DNA of 12,600 bases from Pseudomonadota bacterium (GCA_018241865.1 JAFECY010000152.1:1-12600), one strand, 5' to 3'. Counted from the first letter of the stretch, positions 1 to 8,006 are shown. Numbers and translations are program-made. Notes: generated by a model from the sequence alone, not told the origin.

Positions 1-327
1 GAAACCGAGCGGGCCGTGGTGGATGACATGATGCAGGTGAATCTTCATCTTGCCCATCGCCTCTTCCAGTTTGCTGTCCGATTCCATGCCGGAGGTGAAG
101 CAATCGGCATTGAAGCCGATCGTCATGTCGTGTTCGGTGCGGAAAATGCCGCGTTTGGTCTTGACGTCGGACACGGTCAACAGCGGACTGGCCGCGGTCA
201 GATCGGCGATGCCGGTGTTCAGCCTTTTTTCGATCTGGCTACCGGCATACCAAGCAGCGCCAACATAGCCCGCCGCGCCCAACGCGATCACACCAACTGG
301 AATGCCCAACAGTAATTTCTTGTTCAT
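1..327 (-). CDS. DUF945 (YdgA-like) family protein, 5' part only
   Basis: The minus strand from the ATG at 327 reads 109 codons to the window edge without a stop, so the C-terminal part is missing. The product begins MNKKLLLGIPVGVIALG, a short basic start followed by a hydrophobic segment (about residues 4-26), then WYAGSQIEKRLN. This fits the signal-anchor and opening of the YdgA/DUF945 family, which are periplasm-exposed proteins of about 450-500 residues with no firmly assigned biochemical role. A purine-rich ribosome binding site (GAGAGGGGAG) lies just before the ATG, which settles the start. The gene is divergent from the DUF805 gene. The family call is from recalled similarity to E. coli YdgA (WYTGKKIE at the same place) and is fairly secure; the function is unknown. 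Confidence 0.8.
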   Translation of the reverse strand, partial: MNKKLLLGIPVGVIALGAAGYVGAAWYAGSQIEKRLNTGIADLTAASPLLTVSDVKTKRGIFRTEHDMTIGFNADCFTSGMESDSKLEEAMGKMKIHLHHVIHHGPLGF

Positions 328-535
328 GACTCCCCTCTCGTTTTATCTCATAGACCGGAGCAGATTCCGGGCTTGCCATAATGACACAAAATCCCGTGAA
401 AAGGCCACCACGGGCGGAGCCGGCTTGGTCGTTCCGTCACCGCTTCAGAACAGGCTGGCCGACGCAGGCTGCCGCGCCCGGCATGAACATCGACACGCCT
501 CGCAAAATAAAAGCTGCCCGCCCGCATTCCCCCAA

Positions 536-541
536 TATAAT
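536..541 (+). promoter_or_regulatory. Candidate -10 box upstream of the DUF805 gene
   Basis: A perfect TATAAT lies 82 bases before the ATG at 624, in the 296-base divergent region 328-623. The best -35 at a workable distance is weak (CTGCCC, 514-519, 16-base spacer, 3 of 6 matches). It would give a leader of roughly 75 bases. I recognise nothing else in this divergent region and no clear promoter for the minus-strand gene. Confidence 0.35.
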
Positions 542-623
542 GCCCGGCAAAGGCGACGCATCGAAACGCCTGTCGTGATCGTCAACAACACCACAATGCC
601 TTATCTTGCCCAGAGGAGAAACC

Positions 624-1217
624 ATGACCAATCCGTATTCCGCCACCACCGTTGACCTGTCGGAGCCGCTCGCCGGTGATGATGAAACCTACGAACCGAA
701 AATTTTTGCCGTCAACGGCCGCATCGGTCGCCTGCGCTATCTGGCTTATTCTTTTGGCGTGATGATTCTCTTGATGCTGGCGCTGGGTGTGCTCGTTGGC
801 TTGGCCGCCCTCGTTCTCGGCAAGGGCGCCGCCGTCGCAATGGGGTTTCTAATCTATATCCCGATGATCGCCGTGACGTTCATCATGGCGAAAAGACGAT
901 TGAACGACCTAGACCAATCCGGCTGGCTCTCGCTGCTCTCGTTGGTGCCCCTCGTGAATGCTATTTTCGGGCTTTATCTCATCTTCGCTCCCGGCACCAA
1001 AGGTAGCAACAGCTACGGCCCGCCGCCGGTACAAAACTCGACCAGTGTCATCATGCTTAGCCTCATCTTCCCGCTGGTGTTCGTGTTCGGCGTTCTGGCC
1101 GCAATCGCCATTCCTGCGTACCAGCAATACACTGTGCGCGCCAAGGCCAAGGCTGCCCTACAAGCCCCGACACCCGCTGCCGAGACCAGCGAGCAAGGCG
1201 GTAAATCCGACGACTAA
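624..1217 (+). CDS. DUF805 membrane protein with pilin-like C-terminal segment
   Basis: This is a 197-residue membrane protein of unknown function. The ATG at 624 is chosen because AGAGGAG sits just upstream; an in-frame TTG at 606 would put the ribosome site inside the gene. The N-terminus MTNPYSATT is the NPY-type opening common in small membrane proteins of this kind. Residues 28-134 carry the DUF805 pattern: NGRIGRLRYLAY, two hydrophobic segments, RRLNDLDQSGW, a further hydrophobic segment, then FAPGTKGSNSYGPPP. A last hydrophobic stretch (142-165) runs into GVLAAIAIPAYQQYTVRAKA (156-175), which closely resembles the N-terminal helix of type IV pilins after the cleavage site. There is no preceding G-FTLIE prepilin cleavage motif, so processing by PilD is not expected. 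The charged tail (180-197) is probably exposed. The gene stands alone and converges on the operon ending at 1224. DUF805 is confident; the meaning of the pilin-like part is unknown. Confidence 0.85.
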   Translation: MTNPYSATTVDLSEPLAGDDETYEPKIFAVNGRIGRLRYLAYSFGVMILLMLALGVLVGLAALVLGKGAAVAMGFLIYIPMIAVTFIMAKRRLNDLDQSGWLSLLSLVPLVNAIFGLYLIFAPGTKGSNSYGPPPVQNSTSVIMLSLIFPLVFVFGVLAAIAIPAYQQYTVRAKAKAALQAPTPAAETSEQGGKSDD

Positions 1218-1223
1218 TACGCG

Positions 1224-2528
1224 CTACAAACGCCCGCTTTCTTTAATGTCGAGATAGCGGTTGACCAACGTCATGCTGAGCCGCTCCGGCGTGATGTCGA
1301 TCAGTTGATCGGCACGCACGCCGAGCCGCTTGATGGCGTCGGCGCGTTGCGCCAGATAATGCGCGGCGGCGGATTGGCGCAGCGCGTCGTCGAAGCGACG
1401 CACCGGCGCATCGGCGGCGGCGTCGAGGATTTTTTCACGCAAGCTGGCGCACATCACCAGATGTCGCGCCGACAGCAGTTCGCAGGCATCGCGCATGGCT
1501 TGGTCATCTTCATCGCGCAGATTGGTGATGATGACGACGAAGGCACGCTTGTGCAGCCGGTGCAATAAGTTGCCGGCCGCCAGCGTGTAATCGGGCGCGA
1601 CTTCGCCAGCCTGCAGATCATAGACGCCGGTCAGCAAACGATCGAGGCCAGCCCGGCCTTTGTGCGGACTGATCCAGCGCGTCTCGCCGCCGAAGCTCAT
1701 CAGGCCGATCGCGTCGCCCTGCTTCTGCGCCAAAAACCCGAGCGTCAACACCGCGTTCAGCGCATGGTCGAAATGGCTGGTGACGCCATCTTTCGCCAAC
1801 ATGCGGCGACCGGTGTCGAGCAAAAACACCACTTGTTGATCGCGTTCTTCCTGATATTCGCGGCTGATCGGTTTTTGCTGGCGCGCGGTGGCTTTCCAGT
1901 CGATTGCGCGCAGGCTGTCGCCCTGACGGTATTCACGCAACTGGCGGAAGTCGGTGCCTTCGCCGCGCCGCCGCTTGCGGATCGCGCCGGCGGTGGGCGA
2001 GCGGCGGTCGGTCGCGCTCAAAACGTGGCCGAGCAATTTGGAAAAATCTGGAAAGACTTTGACCGTATCAGCCGCACCGATGCGCCAGTTGCGCCGCCAC
2101 AGGCCGAGCGCGGAATCGACCCGCACGTGCGCCGAGCCGAAGACGGCGTCGCCACGCCGGTCAGGACACAAGCGATAGGTGAGCGCGACATACGCGCCGG
2201 GGGCGATGCGGCTGGCGTGCGGCAAACCTGCCATACGCCAAGCGGTCGGGTAGTCGTCGAAAGTTTCTACTTGCAATGCGCGCGCGCCTTCGTTGTGCAG
2301 GGTGAGCGTCGCGTCGCGCCAGACATCGACCGGCCAGACTCCGGCCAGCTTGCGCTCGATGCGCAACGACGGCGTCCGGCGCACCGACCACAGATCGGCC
2401 AGCGCGAGCAGCAGCAAGGCCAAGCCGCCGCCCTGCCACCAAGGCAGCAGGGACGGCCACTGGCTCGCTGCGAAACCCAGCAGCGTCCAGCAGGCGACCG
2501 CCAGCAACAGGCGCGACGCGGGAATCAT
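1224..2528 (-). CDS. DUF58 family protein (degenerate VWA-like domain), partner of MoxR
   Basis: The product is 434 residues and is the last gene of the seven-gene operon. Two hydrophobic segments near the N-terminus (about 5-22 and 33-48) anchor it in the membrane. A beta-rich region follows (55-160). The DUF58 core is at about 188-218: RGEGTDFRQLREYRQGD followed by LRAIDWKATAR. A von Willebrand A-like fold follows, with hydrophobic strand QQVVFLLDTGRRM at 231-243. The usual metal-site DxSxS there is DTGRR, so metal binding through a classical MIDAS is doubtful. The start ATG overlaps the MoxR stop as ATGA and has no Shine-Dalgarno sequence, so translation probably depends on coupling. A longer upstream reading in this frame exists but lies wholly inside the MoxR gene. 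DUF58 proteins are typically encoded next to MoxR ATPases; the molecular role is inferred, not shown. Confidence 0.88.
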   Translation of the reverse strand: MIPASRLLLAVACWTLLGFAASQWPSLLPWWQGGGLALLLLALADLWSVRRTPSLRIERKLAGVWPVDVWRDATLTLHNEGARALQVETFDDYPTAWRMAGLPHASRIAPGAYVALTYRLCPDRRGDAVFGSAHVRVDSALGLWRRNWRIGAADTVKVFPDFSKLLGHVLSATDRRSPTAGAIRKRRRGEGTDFRQLREYRQGDSLRAIDWKATARQQKPISREYQEERDQQVVFLLDTGRRMLAKDGVTSHFDHALNAVLTLGFLAQKQGDAIGLMSFGGETRWISPHKGRAGLDRLLTGVYDLQAGEVAPDYTLAAGNLLHRLHKRAFVVIITNLRDEDDQAMRDACELLSARHLVMCASLREKILDAAADAPVRRFDDALRQSAAAHYLAQRADAIKRLGVRADQLIDITPERLSMTLVNRYLDIKESGRL

Positions 2529-3547
2529 GCGCGCGGCGCGGGGACTTGCTCGATCAAATTCGCCAGCAATGCATCGCTGGAGAGGCCGTCCAGTTCGCTT
2601 TCCGGCGACAGCGCGACGCGATGACGCAACACCGGCAGCACCGCGTCTTTGATGTCGGCCGGCGTGACGAAATCGCGCCCAGCCATCAAGGCAACCGCAC
2701 GCGCAATGCGAATCAGCGCAATGCTGCCGCGCGGTCCTGCGCCGATTTCGATGCCGGGCCAATCGCGGGTGGCGCGCACCAGTCGCACCGCATACGTGGC
2801 GACGGCATCATCGACGCGCACTTGCGCCACCACTTGCTGCAGCGTGATGATGGTAGTGGGTTTAATCAGCGTGCTGACCGTGCCGACATCGAGCGCATCG
2901 CCGACACTGTTGTCAGTCACCATTTTCAGCAGCGCGGTTTCTTCGGCCTCGCTCGGGTAATCGATCTTTACCTTCACCAGAAAACGGTCGAGCTGCGCTT
3001 CCGGCAACGGATACGTGCCTTCGTTTTCCAGCGGATTCTGCGTCGCCAACACCATGAAGGGCGCGGCCAGTTGATGCGATTCGCCCTCGATCGTGACCTG
3101 CCGCTCTTGCATCACTTCCAGCAGCGAAGATTGCGTTTTTGCCGGTGCACGATTGATCTCGTCGGCCAATAGTAGATGCGTAAACACCGGCCCTTTGCGC
3201 ACGCTGAAGCTTTGATTTTTCATGTCGAACACCGAGTGGCCCATGACGTCGGCCGGCATCAGGTCGGGCGTGAACTGGATGCGCGAAAAGCTGCCGGCGA
3301 AAGTCTTGGCCAGCGCCTTGACCAGCAAGGTCTTGCCGAGTCCCGGCACGCCTTCGATCAACACATGACCACCGGCCAGACAGCAGGCCAGCACTTGATC
3401 GACCACGGCATGCTGACCGACCACCACGCGGCGGATTTCTTCGCGCATGCGACGGATGATGTCGGCGGCTTGCTGCAAGTGTTCGGGCGCAAGGCTGGAG
3501 GCGGTAGTTGGTGTGGCGGAAGTGGCGGATGCGCTGTTATCGCTCAT
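2525..3547 (-). CDS. MoxR-family AAA+ ATPase
   Basis: This 340-residue protein is a cytosolic AAA+ ATPase of the MoxR group, thought to act as a chaperone or remodeller together with VWA-type partners. An unstructured Ser/Thr/Ala-rich N-terminus (1-20) precedes the core. Walker A is GVPGLGKT (66-73), Walker B is LLLADE (125-130) followed by INRAPAKTQSSLLEVMQE, sensor 1 is ATQNP (168-172), the conserved QLDRF is at 185-189, and the sensor 2 region is GPRGS (271-275). All catalytic elements look intact and the length is normal for the family. The ATG at 3547 has GAGG upstream (TGAGGAAATTCC before the ATG). It overlaps the DUF4350 gene by 11 bases and the DUF58 gene by 4. Expression should follow the operon; no internal promoter was recognised. 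The family assignment is secure, but the substrate is unknown. Confidence 0.95.
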   Translation of the reverse strand: MSDNSASATSATPTTASSLAPEHLQQAADIIRRMREEIRRVVVGQHAVVDQVLACCLAGGHVLIEGVPGLGKTLLVKALAKTFAGSFSRIQFTPDLMPADVMGHSVFDMKNQSFSVRKGPVFTHLLLADEINRAPAKTQSSLLEVMQERQVTIEGESHQLAAPFMVLATQNPLENEGTYPLPEAQLDRFLVKVKIDYPSEAEETALLKMVTDNSVGDALDVGTVSTLIKPTTIITLQQVVAQVRVDDAVATYAVRLVRATRDWPGIEIGAGPRGSIALIRIARAVALMAGRDFVTPADIKDAVLPVLRHRVALSPESELDGLSSDALLANLIEQVPAPRA

Positions 3548-4796
3548 GGAATTTCCTCAATCGTTGCAGGGTGTGAATTTGACGGGTGAATTCTGCGGGG
3601 ATGTGCGACGCTGGTCGGTGCAGCGCCAACACCAGTTCAGCACTCGACAGCCGCACCGTTTCCGCCAGAAGGCGGATTTGTTCTTGCGGCTCTAGGCGTT
3701 GCAGTTCCGGCGCGCGCCGCTGCAGCAGCTTGTTGGTGGCGGCGCGCGTCGCGTTCAGCAATATCTCGCGACCGCCCGGCACTTTCCACAACCAGCGGCC
3801 ACTGGCGTCGATGTGTTCGAGCAGCGAGCGGCGTTCGTCATCGGGGTCGGGCAAGAGCGGGCCGAAGCGGCGCAATGCCACCCAGAACGACAGCAGCAAC
3901 AGGCAAGCGATACCGATCAAGCCAGCCTGATAATTCGCCCACAAGCTGCGGTACCACCTAGGCATTTCCATGCCCTGCACGATAACGAAAGCACCCGCTT
4001 TGCCATCGGCGGCGGTAGGCAACTTGGCCAAGCTCAACAGCAGTTCGGCGTGATCGTATTTGCGTAGGCTGGCGTTGCTGAAAAAATTGTCGGTCAGCAG
4101 CACCACTTGGCCGCGCCCTTCGCGATAGATGCGTACAAATTGGCCGGCCTCATCTGCCAAACTGTAATCGGGATTCTCCTTGCCGAGCTCGTTACGCATG
4201 CGCAACCAACCTTTTTCCAATTGCAGGGCGTAGCCTGTATCGGGAAAACCGATCAAGGTGAACTCTTTTTGGGCCGGCTTGCCTTTGCTGACCTCCGCTT
4301 GCTGCGGCTTTGCTGTTTGGTCTTCGCAATCGCATTCGTACTGGCTCTTGAGCACGACACCGTAGCGCTTGCCGATTGGATCGAGTTCGTCACGGTCAGC
4401 ATCGGTACGCCGATCTTTCTTGTGATCCGGCGCGCTTTTTTCATCGAATCTGCCATAGCGGGGACGCAAGATCAGTGTATTGCCGCGCTGTACCCAAGCC
4501 AGCAATGTGCTGGCGTCCTGCTGATTCATGGTGCCGATATTTTCTGGAATAATCAGCGTGCCAGCCGGCAGTGGATGGAGCAAAACATCGCGCAGCACCG
4601 GCTCGACCTTGACCGTATAACCATGCTGCGTCAGCAAGCGCGTGGCTGCCAACATCGGATTCTGGCGCGCTTCTTTCGAGGTATGCCAGCGCGCCTGCCA
4701 GCCTTTCTCGAAAGTGTCGAACCACCACCACGTGCCGATGGCGAGCAACAAAGCGCCGAGCGTATAGACCAAGGTTTCGCGCAATGACCAGTTCAT
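3537..4796 (-). CDS. DUF4350 domain-containing membrane protein
   Basis: The product is 419 residues. A first membrane segment lies at about 9-26, followed by a large domain (about 35-285) holding the DUF4350 region: ARQNPMLAATRLL at 43-55, AGTLIIPE, a strand RGNTLILRP, and GQVVLLTDNFFSNASLRKYDHAELLL at roughly 229-254. A second membrane segment is at about 291-309, followed by a C-terminal region of about 110 residues that should lie on the same side as the N-terminus, probably the cytoplasm. An insert at about 118-178 is rich in Lys and Asp and carries a CDC motif (155-157), unusual for this fold. The start overlaps the DUF4129 stop as ATGA, with GGAG five bases before it. DUF4350 is often found beside MoxR and DUF58; it resembles a glutamine-amidotransferase-like or GldG-like fold, though I see no catalytic residues that I could name. 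Function unknown. Confidence 0.85.
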   Translation of the reverse strand: MNWSLRETLVYTLGALLLAIGTWWWFDTFEKGWQARWHTSKEARQNPMLAATRLLTQHGYTVKVEPVLRDVLLHPLPAGTLIIPENIGTMNQQDASTLLAWVQRGNTLILRPRYGRFDEKSAPDHKKDRRTDADRDELDPIGKRYGVVLKSQYECDCEDQTAKPQQAEVSKGKPAQKEFTLIGFPDTGYALQLEKGWLRMRNELGKENPDYSLADEAGQFVRIYREGRGQVVLLTDNFFSNASLRKYDHAELLLSLAKLPTAADGKAGAFVIVQGMEMPRWYRSLWANYQAGLIGIACLLLLSFWVALRRFGPLLPDPDDERRSLLEHIDASGRWLWKVPGGREILLNATRAATNKLLQRRAPELQRLEPQEQIRLLAETVRLSSAELVLALHRPASHIPAEFTRQIHTLQRLRKFHER

Positions 4797-6379
4797 GATT
4801 GCTCCGCCTCTGCTGCCGCCGGCGCAAATGTAACTTGCCAATCGACACAGATCGCTTCCAGTGCGGCATCGTCCGGCCAGTGATTGCCGTAGGCACCGCC
4901 CAGCCACAAGCCAGTCGCATCGGCGGTCACACGCACACGACTGGCATCGAGCCGGCCGTTGGTGTTGGCACGATTGGCCAGCCGCAGACAATCGTTTTCG
5001 GTGGCGCCCTTGGTCAATAGCAAGCCGTCTTCATTGGCAAGCCGCGACAGGGTGGCGCGATACAGCAAGGCCAACGCGGCGCGCTGGCGGCCTTCCCGCC
5101 ACAAGCGCCGCACGGCGGCAGGCACATCGGGCGGCAAACTCTCCGGCCGAATGTCGAGACCGGCGATTTCCGTCGCGGTTTGTGGGCGCGCGCGCGGCAA
5201 CAGCGCGCCAAGTTGATCGCGGTAGCGGTACAACAACCAAGCGGCGAAACACAGTGCGGAAGCGATCAACAGCAGCTTGACGATTTCGGCCAAGCCGGTG
5301 AGATCGGGCAGCGGATCGCGGCCTTTCCATTCACCGGGTTCGGGACGCTTCTTGCGCTGCCACGCTTCGACGCACTGATAGTTGCGCAAATCGGCGCTGT
5401 CAAATAATTGCGCAACCTCTTTGCGCAAGCGTTGTTGTTGCGCGTCGTGTGCCGGCAACCAACCTTCGTTTTTACTCGCCGCCCACGGTGGTGCGGTGCA
5501 GTGATTAAGATCGGCTGCAGTATCGGCCGCTGCCGGCATCGGCTGCGCCAACCACAACGCCAACACTGTCAACGGCAACCAAGCCATGAATGCGCGCAAG
5601 CCGGCGCGCACCGTTTTTGTCGGCGGTTGAATCTGACGCAACATGATTTCGATGTCCCAAGCTTCCAGCGTGGCGCGTCGGTTGAGGTAAAGCGTAAAGC
5701 CGCAAGCAACGTAGATCGGCCCGATGATACCGACGCCAATGCCATAGCCAGCAAAGCTGATGAGCACCGCCCATGTCGAAAATTCGTCGAGAGTTTTCCC
5801 TGTCAATAAAGCAAAGGGATTCATGGTATTGCCATCGCTGACGAAAAAACCGATAAAGGCAAACAGACCGAGCTGCAATACGACTTCCAGATGCGCGCAG
5901 ACCACGCCGAACCAATACGCCGCGCGCGCCGTGCCATCCTTGCCGAGTGCCTTGCGCCGCTCGGCTGCGACCTTGCCGCGCGCACCTTCGAGTTGCCAGA
6001 TCGGCTGATACAAACTGCGACCAGCGGCGAAAGGGCGCCACCAAGTCAACAGGCGAAACCAACCGCCGCCCAGTTGCGTCGGCCAAGCACGCACGGCGTC
6101 TTGCCAGCGCACCGGCTCGCCGAACACGGCACGTGCAAGGATGTACAGCGGCGCGCGTTCCAGCAGCGGCCGCAGCCACCAAGCGACGATCATCATCAAC
6201 ACGGTGTAATCGGGATCGTACAGCGCGACGCCGCAGCACAGCGCCAGCAGCGGCAGCCACAACGCCAACCATGCCGCATAGACGCTGCCGGCATGCGCGC
6301 GCAGCAGACCGAAACCGAGATCGAGCGCCTGAGAGTTAGGGCGCGGATGCAGATCGAGTTCGAGCTTGTCGAGTTGCAT
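4793..6379 (-). CDS. Multi-pass membrane protein with C-terminal DUF4129 domain
   Basis: The product is 528 residues. The start is the ATG at 6379, chosen because GGGAG lies six bases before it and the ATG overlaps the SpoIIM-family stop as TGATG; the frame stays open upstream only within the neighbouring gene. Membrane segments lie at about 31-54, 58-80, 157-180, 202-230 and 263-280. A region of about 80 residues follows (282-363) with two cysteines (C294 and C336), then a last membrane segment (364-384). The DUF4129 domain is at about 420-515: AAVRRLWREGRQRAALALLY, then ATLSRL, then KGATENDCLRL, the family hallmark. DUF4129 is common next to transglutaminase-like, MoxR and DUF58 genes. The long N-terminal membrane half makes this a fused form compared with short DUF4129 proteins. 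Its role is not established. Confidence 0.85.
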   Translation of the reverse strand: MQLDKLELDLHPRPNSQALDLGFGLLRAHAGSVYAAWLALWLPLLALCCGVALYDPDYTVLMMIVAWWLRPLLERAPLYILARAVFGEPVRWQDAVRAWPTQLGGGWFRLLTWWRPFAAGRSLYQPIWQLEGARGKVAAERRKALGKDGTARAAYWFGVVCAHLEVVLQLGLFAFIGFFVSDGNTMNPFALLTGKTLDEFSTWAVLISFAGYGIGVGIIGPIYVACGFTLYLNRRATLEAWDIEIMLRQIQPPTKTVRAGLRAFMAWLPLTVLALWLAQPMPAAADTAADLNHCTAPPWAASKNEGWLPAHDAQQQRLRKEVAQLFDSADLRNYQCVEAWQRKKRPEPGEWKGRDPLPDLTGLAEIVKLLLIASALCFAAWLLYRYRDQLGALLPRARPQTATEIAGLDIRPESLPPDVPAAVRRLWREGRQRAALALLYRATLSRLANEDGLLLTKGATENDCLRLANRANTNGRLDASRVRVTADATGLWLGGAYGNHWPDDAALEAICVDWQVTFAPAAAEAEQS

Positions 6380-7329
6380 CAACGCTCCCGCCGACCGGCG
6401 AACAGGAAGAAGCCGATGACCAGCGTCCAACAGACACCGCCCACCGCGAATTTGGTGGCCGGCGTAATGGCGCTACTGGCCGACCAGAAAGCCTCAAAGA
6501 AAGCTGCCAACGCCGTCATCAGCGCCGCGCCGACCAACACCGGAAACATGCGCCGACTAGCGGCAAACAAGGCGTGACGACGTGTCAACCGGCCGGGCGA
6601 AATCAGCGCCAAACCGAGCCGCATGCCGGCCACGCCGGACAGCATCAACCCGGTGATCTCGAAACTGGAATGGGTGACCACGAACGACCAAAATGTTTCG
6701 CGCGTGATTGGGTCCTTGCTGAGCCAGCTCGCCACCACGCCGCCGTGCAAACCGTTGAAGACAATGCTGAGCAAGGCCGGTATGCCGCCGAAAATGCCGC
6801 CGGCAAACGTGCGGAAGCCGATCGAGACATTGTTCCAGATGTAGAAGCCGAACATGACGACATCGCCTTCCGCGCCGCCGCGTCCGATGGCGGCCGCACT
6901 CGGCTGATACATGCTTTGAAATTCGCGTAACTGACCGGGCGAGATGAAGCTGTAAGCCCAATGCGGCTGTTGCCACACCAGCCAACCGACGCCAAGGCCA
7001 ACGCCCCAGAAAGCGAGCATCGCCAGCAACACCAGCCGCCATTCCTGCCGCACGCGCTGCGGAAATTCTTCCAGCATCCAGCGCCGCAAGGTCATCGGCC
7101 GCGCTGCCGCGGTGCCGTACAAGCGCTTGTGGCAATCGCTCACCATGTTCTGCAGATAATCGGTCAAGGCCGGCGAATAGCCGCGCTGTATCGCCAACGC
7201 CAAACACTGGCACAAGCGACGGTAGAGTGTCGGCAGCGCCTCTACCGCGTCGGGCTGGTCACCCTTCAGGATGGCAGCCAGTTTTTCCCAGAGCGCGGCG
7301 TGTTCGGCCTCGAACTGTTTTTGCTTCAT
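6379..7329 (-). CDS. SpoIIM-family (stage II sporulation protein M-like) membrane protein
   Basis: The product is 316 residues with a soluble N-terminal helical region (1-95) and then about five membrane segments (about 99-118, 160-195, 214-244, 260-280 and 292-312). The family pattern is clear: FYIWNNVSIGFRTFAGGIFG (160-179), then NGLHGGVV, then THSSFEITGLMLSGVAGMRLG around 219-239 with His220 and Glu224 in the conserved H..xE position. In spore formers SpoIIM works with SpoIID and SpoIIP in peptidoglycan remodelling during engulfment. This organism is not expected to sporulate, and stand-alone family members sit in MoxR/RDD clusters with no proven role. The ATG overlaps the RDD stop as ATGA, with GGGGA seven bases upstream. 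A much longer reading upstream in this frame overlaps the RDD gene and is rejected. Confidence 0.88.
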   Translation of the reverse strand: MKQKQFEAEHAALWEKLAAILKGDQPDAVEALPTLYRRLCQCLALAIQRGYSPALTDYLQNMVSDCHKRLYGTAAARPMTLRRWMLEEFPQRVRQEWRLVLLAMLAFWGVGLGVGWLVWQQPHWAYSFISPGQLREFQSMYQPSAAAIGRGGAEGDVVMFGFYIWNNVSIGFRTFAGGIFGGIPALLSIVFNGLHGGVVASWLSKDPITRETFWSFVVTHSSFEITGLMLSGVAGMRLGLALISPGRLTRRHALFAASRRMFPVLVGAALMTALAAFFEAFWSASSAITPATKFAVGGVCWTLVIGFFLFAGRRER

Positions 7330-8006
7330 TGCGTCATCCCCGCCACGTAGCCGCGCAGGCGTTCCAGCGACGCCATGCCGCTCAAGCCAGTCAACGGTTC
7401 GGCAAGGCTGCCGAGTTCTTCCAACCGACCCGGCGGCAAGCGACGCTCGCGCTCGAACAAATCGGCCAAGGTGCGCTGCTGCTCGGGCGTGAGCGGAAAC
7501 GGCGGCACGGCTGGCGGCGCATCCGGTGGCGCGGGCCGCGCACGACGTTTTTCGCGATACACCACTTGGGTGCCGGCGACGATATCGCCGATGCGGCGAA
7601 AGCGGCTGTCGCACAGCATGCACAACAAACCAGAGCAATACATCAACGGCAGAAAATCGGCCACCAGCAGCAAGTTACGCAAAGTCGATTCGCGCCAACC
7701 GACTGGCAGGCCATTGGTACGCAGCACCTCGATGCCGACCACGCGTTTGCCGAGAGTGCGCCCACCGAAATAAACCTCGCAAATGATTGGATAGCCCCAG
7801 TAGCTGACGAACAGCAGCACCATCAGCACACCTTCGCCCAACTTGGTGCCGCTCAACACCATAATCATCACCCACACCACCGCCAGCCAGATCAAGAAAT
7901 CCACCGCCCAAGCCCAAGCGCGCGGCGCCGGCCCGGCTGGTGTTAACAGCAGGCGCACGCCTTCCGGCGTGGTGAGCGACAGGCGGCCGGTCAGTAAGTC
8001 AGGCAT
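7326..8006 (-). CDS. RDD family membrane protein
   Basis: The product is 226 residues. The RDD domain lies at about 27-150: PRAWAWAVDFLIW with the family Arg and Asp (R29 and D36), membrane segments at about 33-51, 58-79 and 112-132, GGRTLGKRVVGIEVLRTNG after the second, and DSRFRRIGDIVAGTQVVY to close the domain. A proline- and charge-rich cytoplasmic tail (151-226) with a probable helix (173-203) follows; it is longer than in minimal RDD proteins and may be an interaction tail. The ATG at 8006 overlaps the preceding gene by 8 bases and lacks a clear Shine-Dalgarno, consistent with translational coupling. Some RDD proteins are implicated in ion (sodium) transport, but in this gene context a role in the MoxR/SpoIIM assembly is just as plausible. 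The family call is firm; the function is unknown. Confidence 0.9.
   Translation of the reverse strand: MPDLLTGRLSLTTPEGVRLLLTPAGPAPRAWAWAVDFLIWLAVVWVMIMVLSGTKLGEGVLMVLLFVSYWGYPIICEVYFGGRTLGKRVVGIEVLRTNGLPVGWRESTLRNLLLVADFLPLMYCSGLLCMLCDSRFRRIGDIVAGTQVVYREKRRARPAPPDAPPAVPPFPLTPEQQRTLADLFERERRLPPGRLEELGSLAEPLTGLSGMASLERLRGYVAGMTQ

Noticed and set aside
1662..2624. 320-codon open frame on the plus strand, opposite DUF58
   Set aside because: It lies wholly antisense to well-supported DUF58 and MoxR coding sequence, has low-complexity Arg/Ala/Gln composition, no ribosome site and no family features.
2546..3172. 208-codon plus-strand frame opposite MoxR
   Set aside because: Antisense shadow of a clear AAA+ ATPase gene; composition is His/Arg/Gln-rich, as expected from reading a GC-biased gene backwards.
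6557..7213. 218-codon minus-strand frame overlapping the SpoIIM-family gene
   Set aside because: It is another frame of the same strand inside a gene with clear family motifs; the product is Arg/His-rich with no membrane pattern.
6379..7638. Longer start for the SpoIIM-family protein (and similar upstream extensions of DUF58, DUF4129 and DUF4350)
   Set aside because: The extensions run inside the preceding gene in another frame, look like Arg/Ala-rich shadow sequence and bypass well-placed starts at the overlap junctions.
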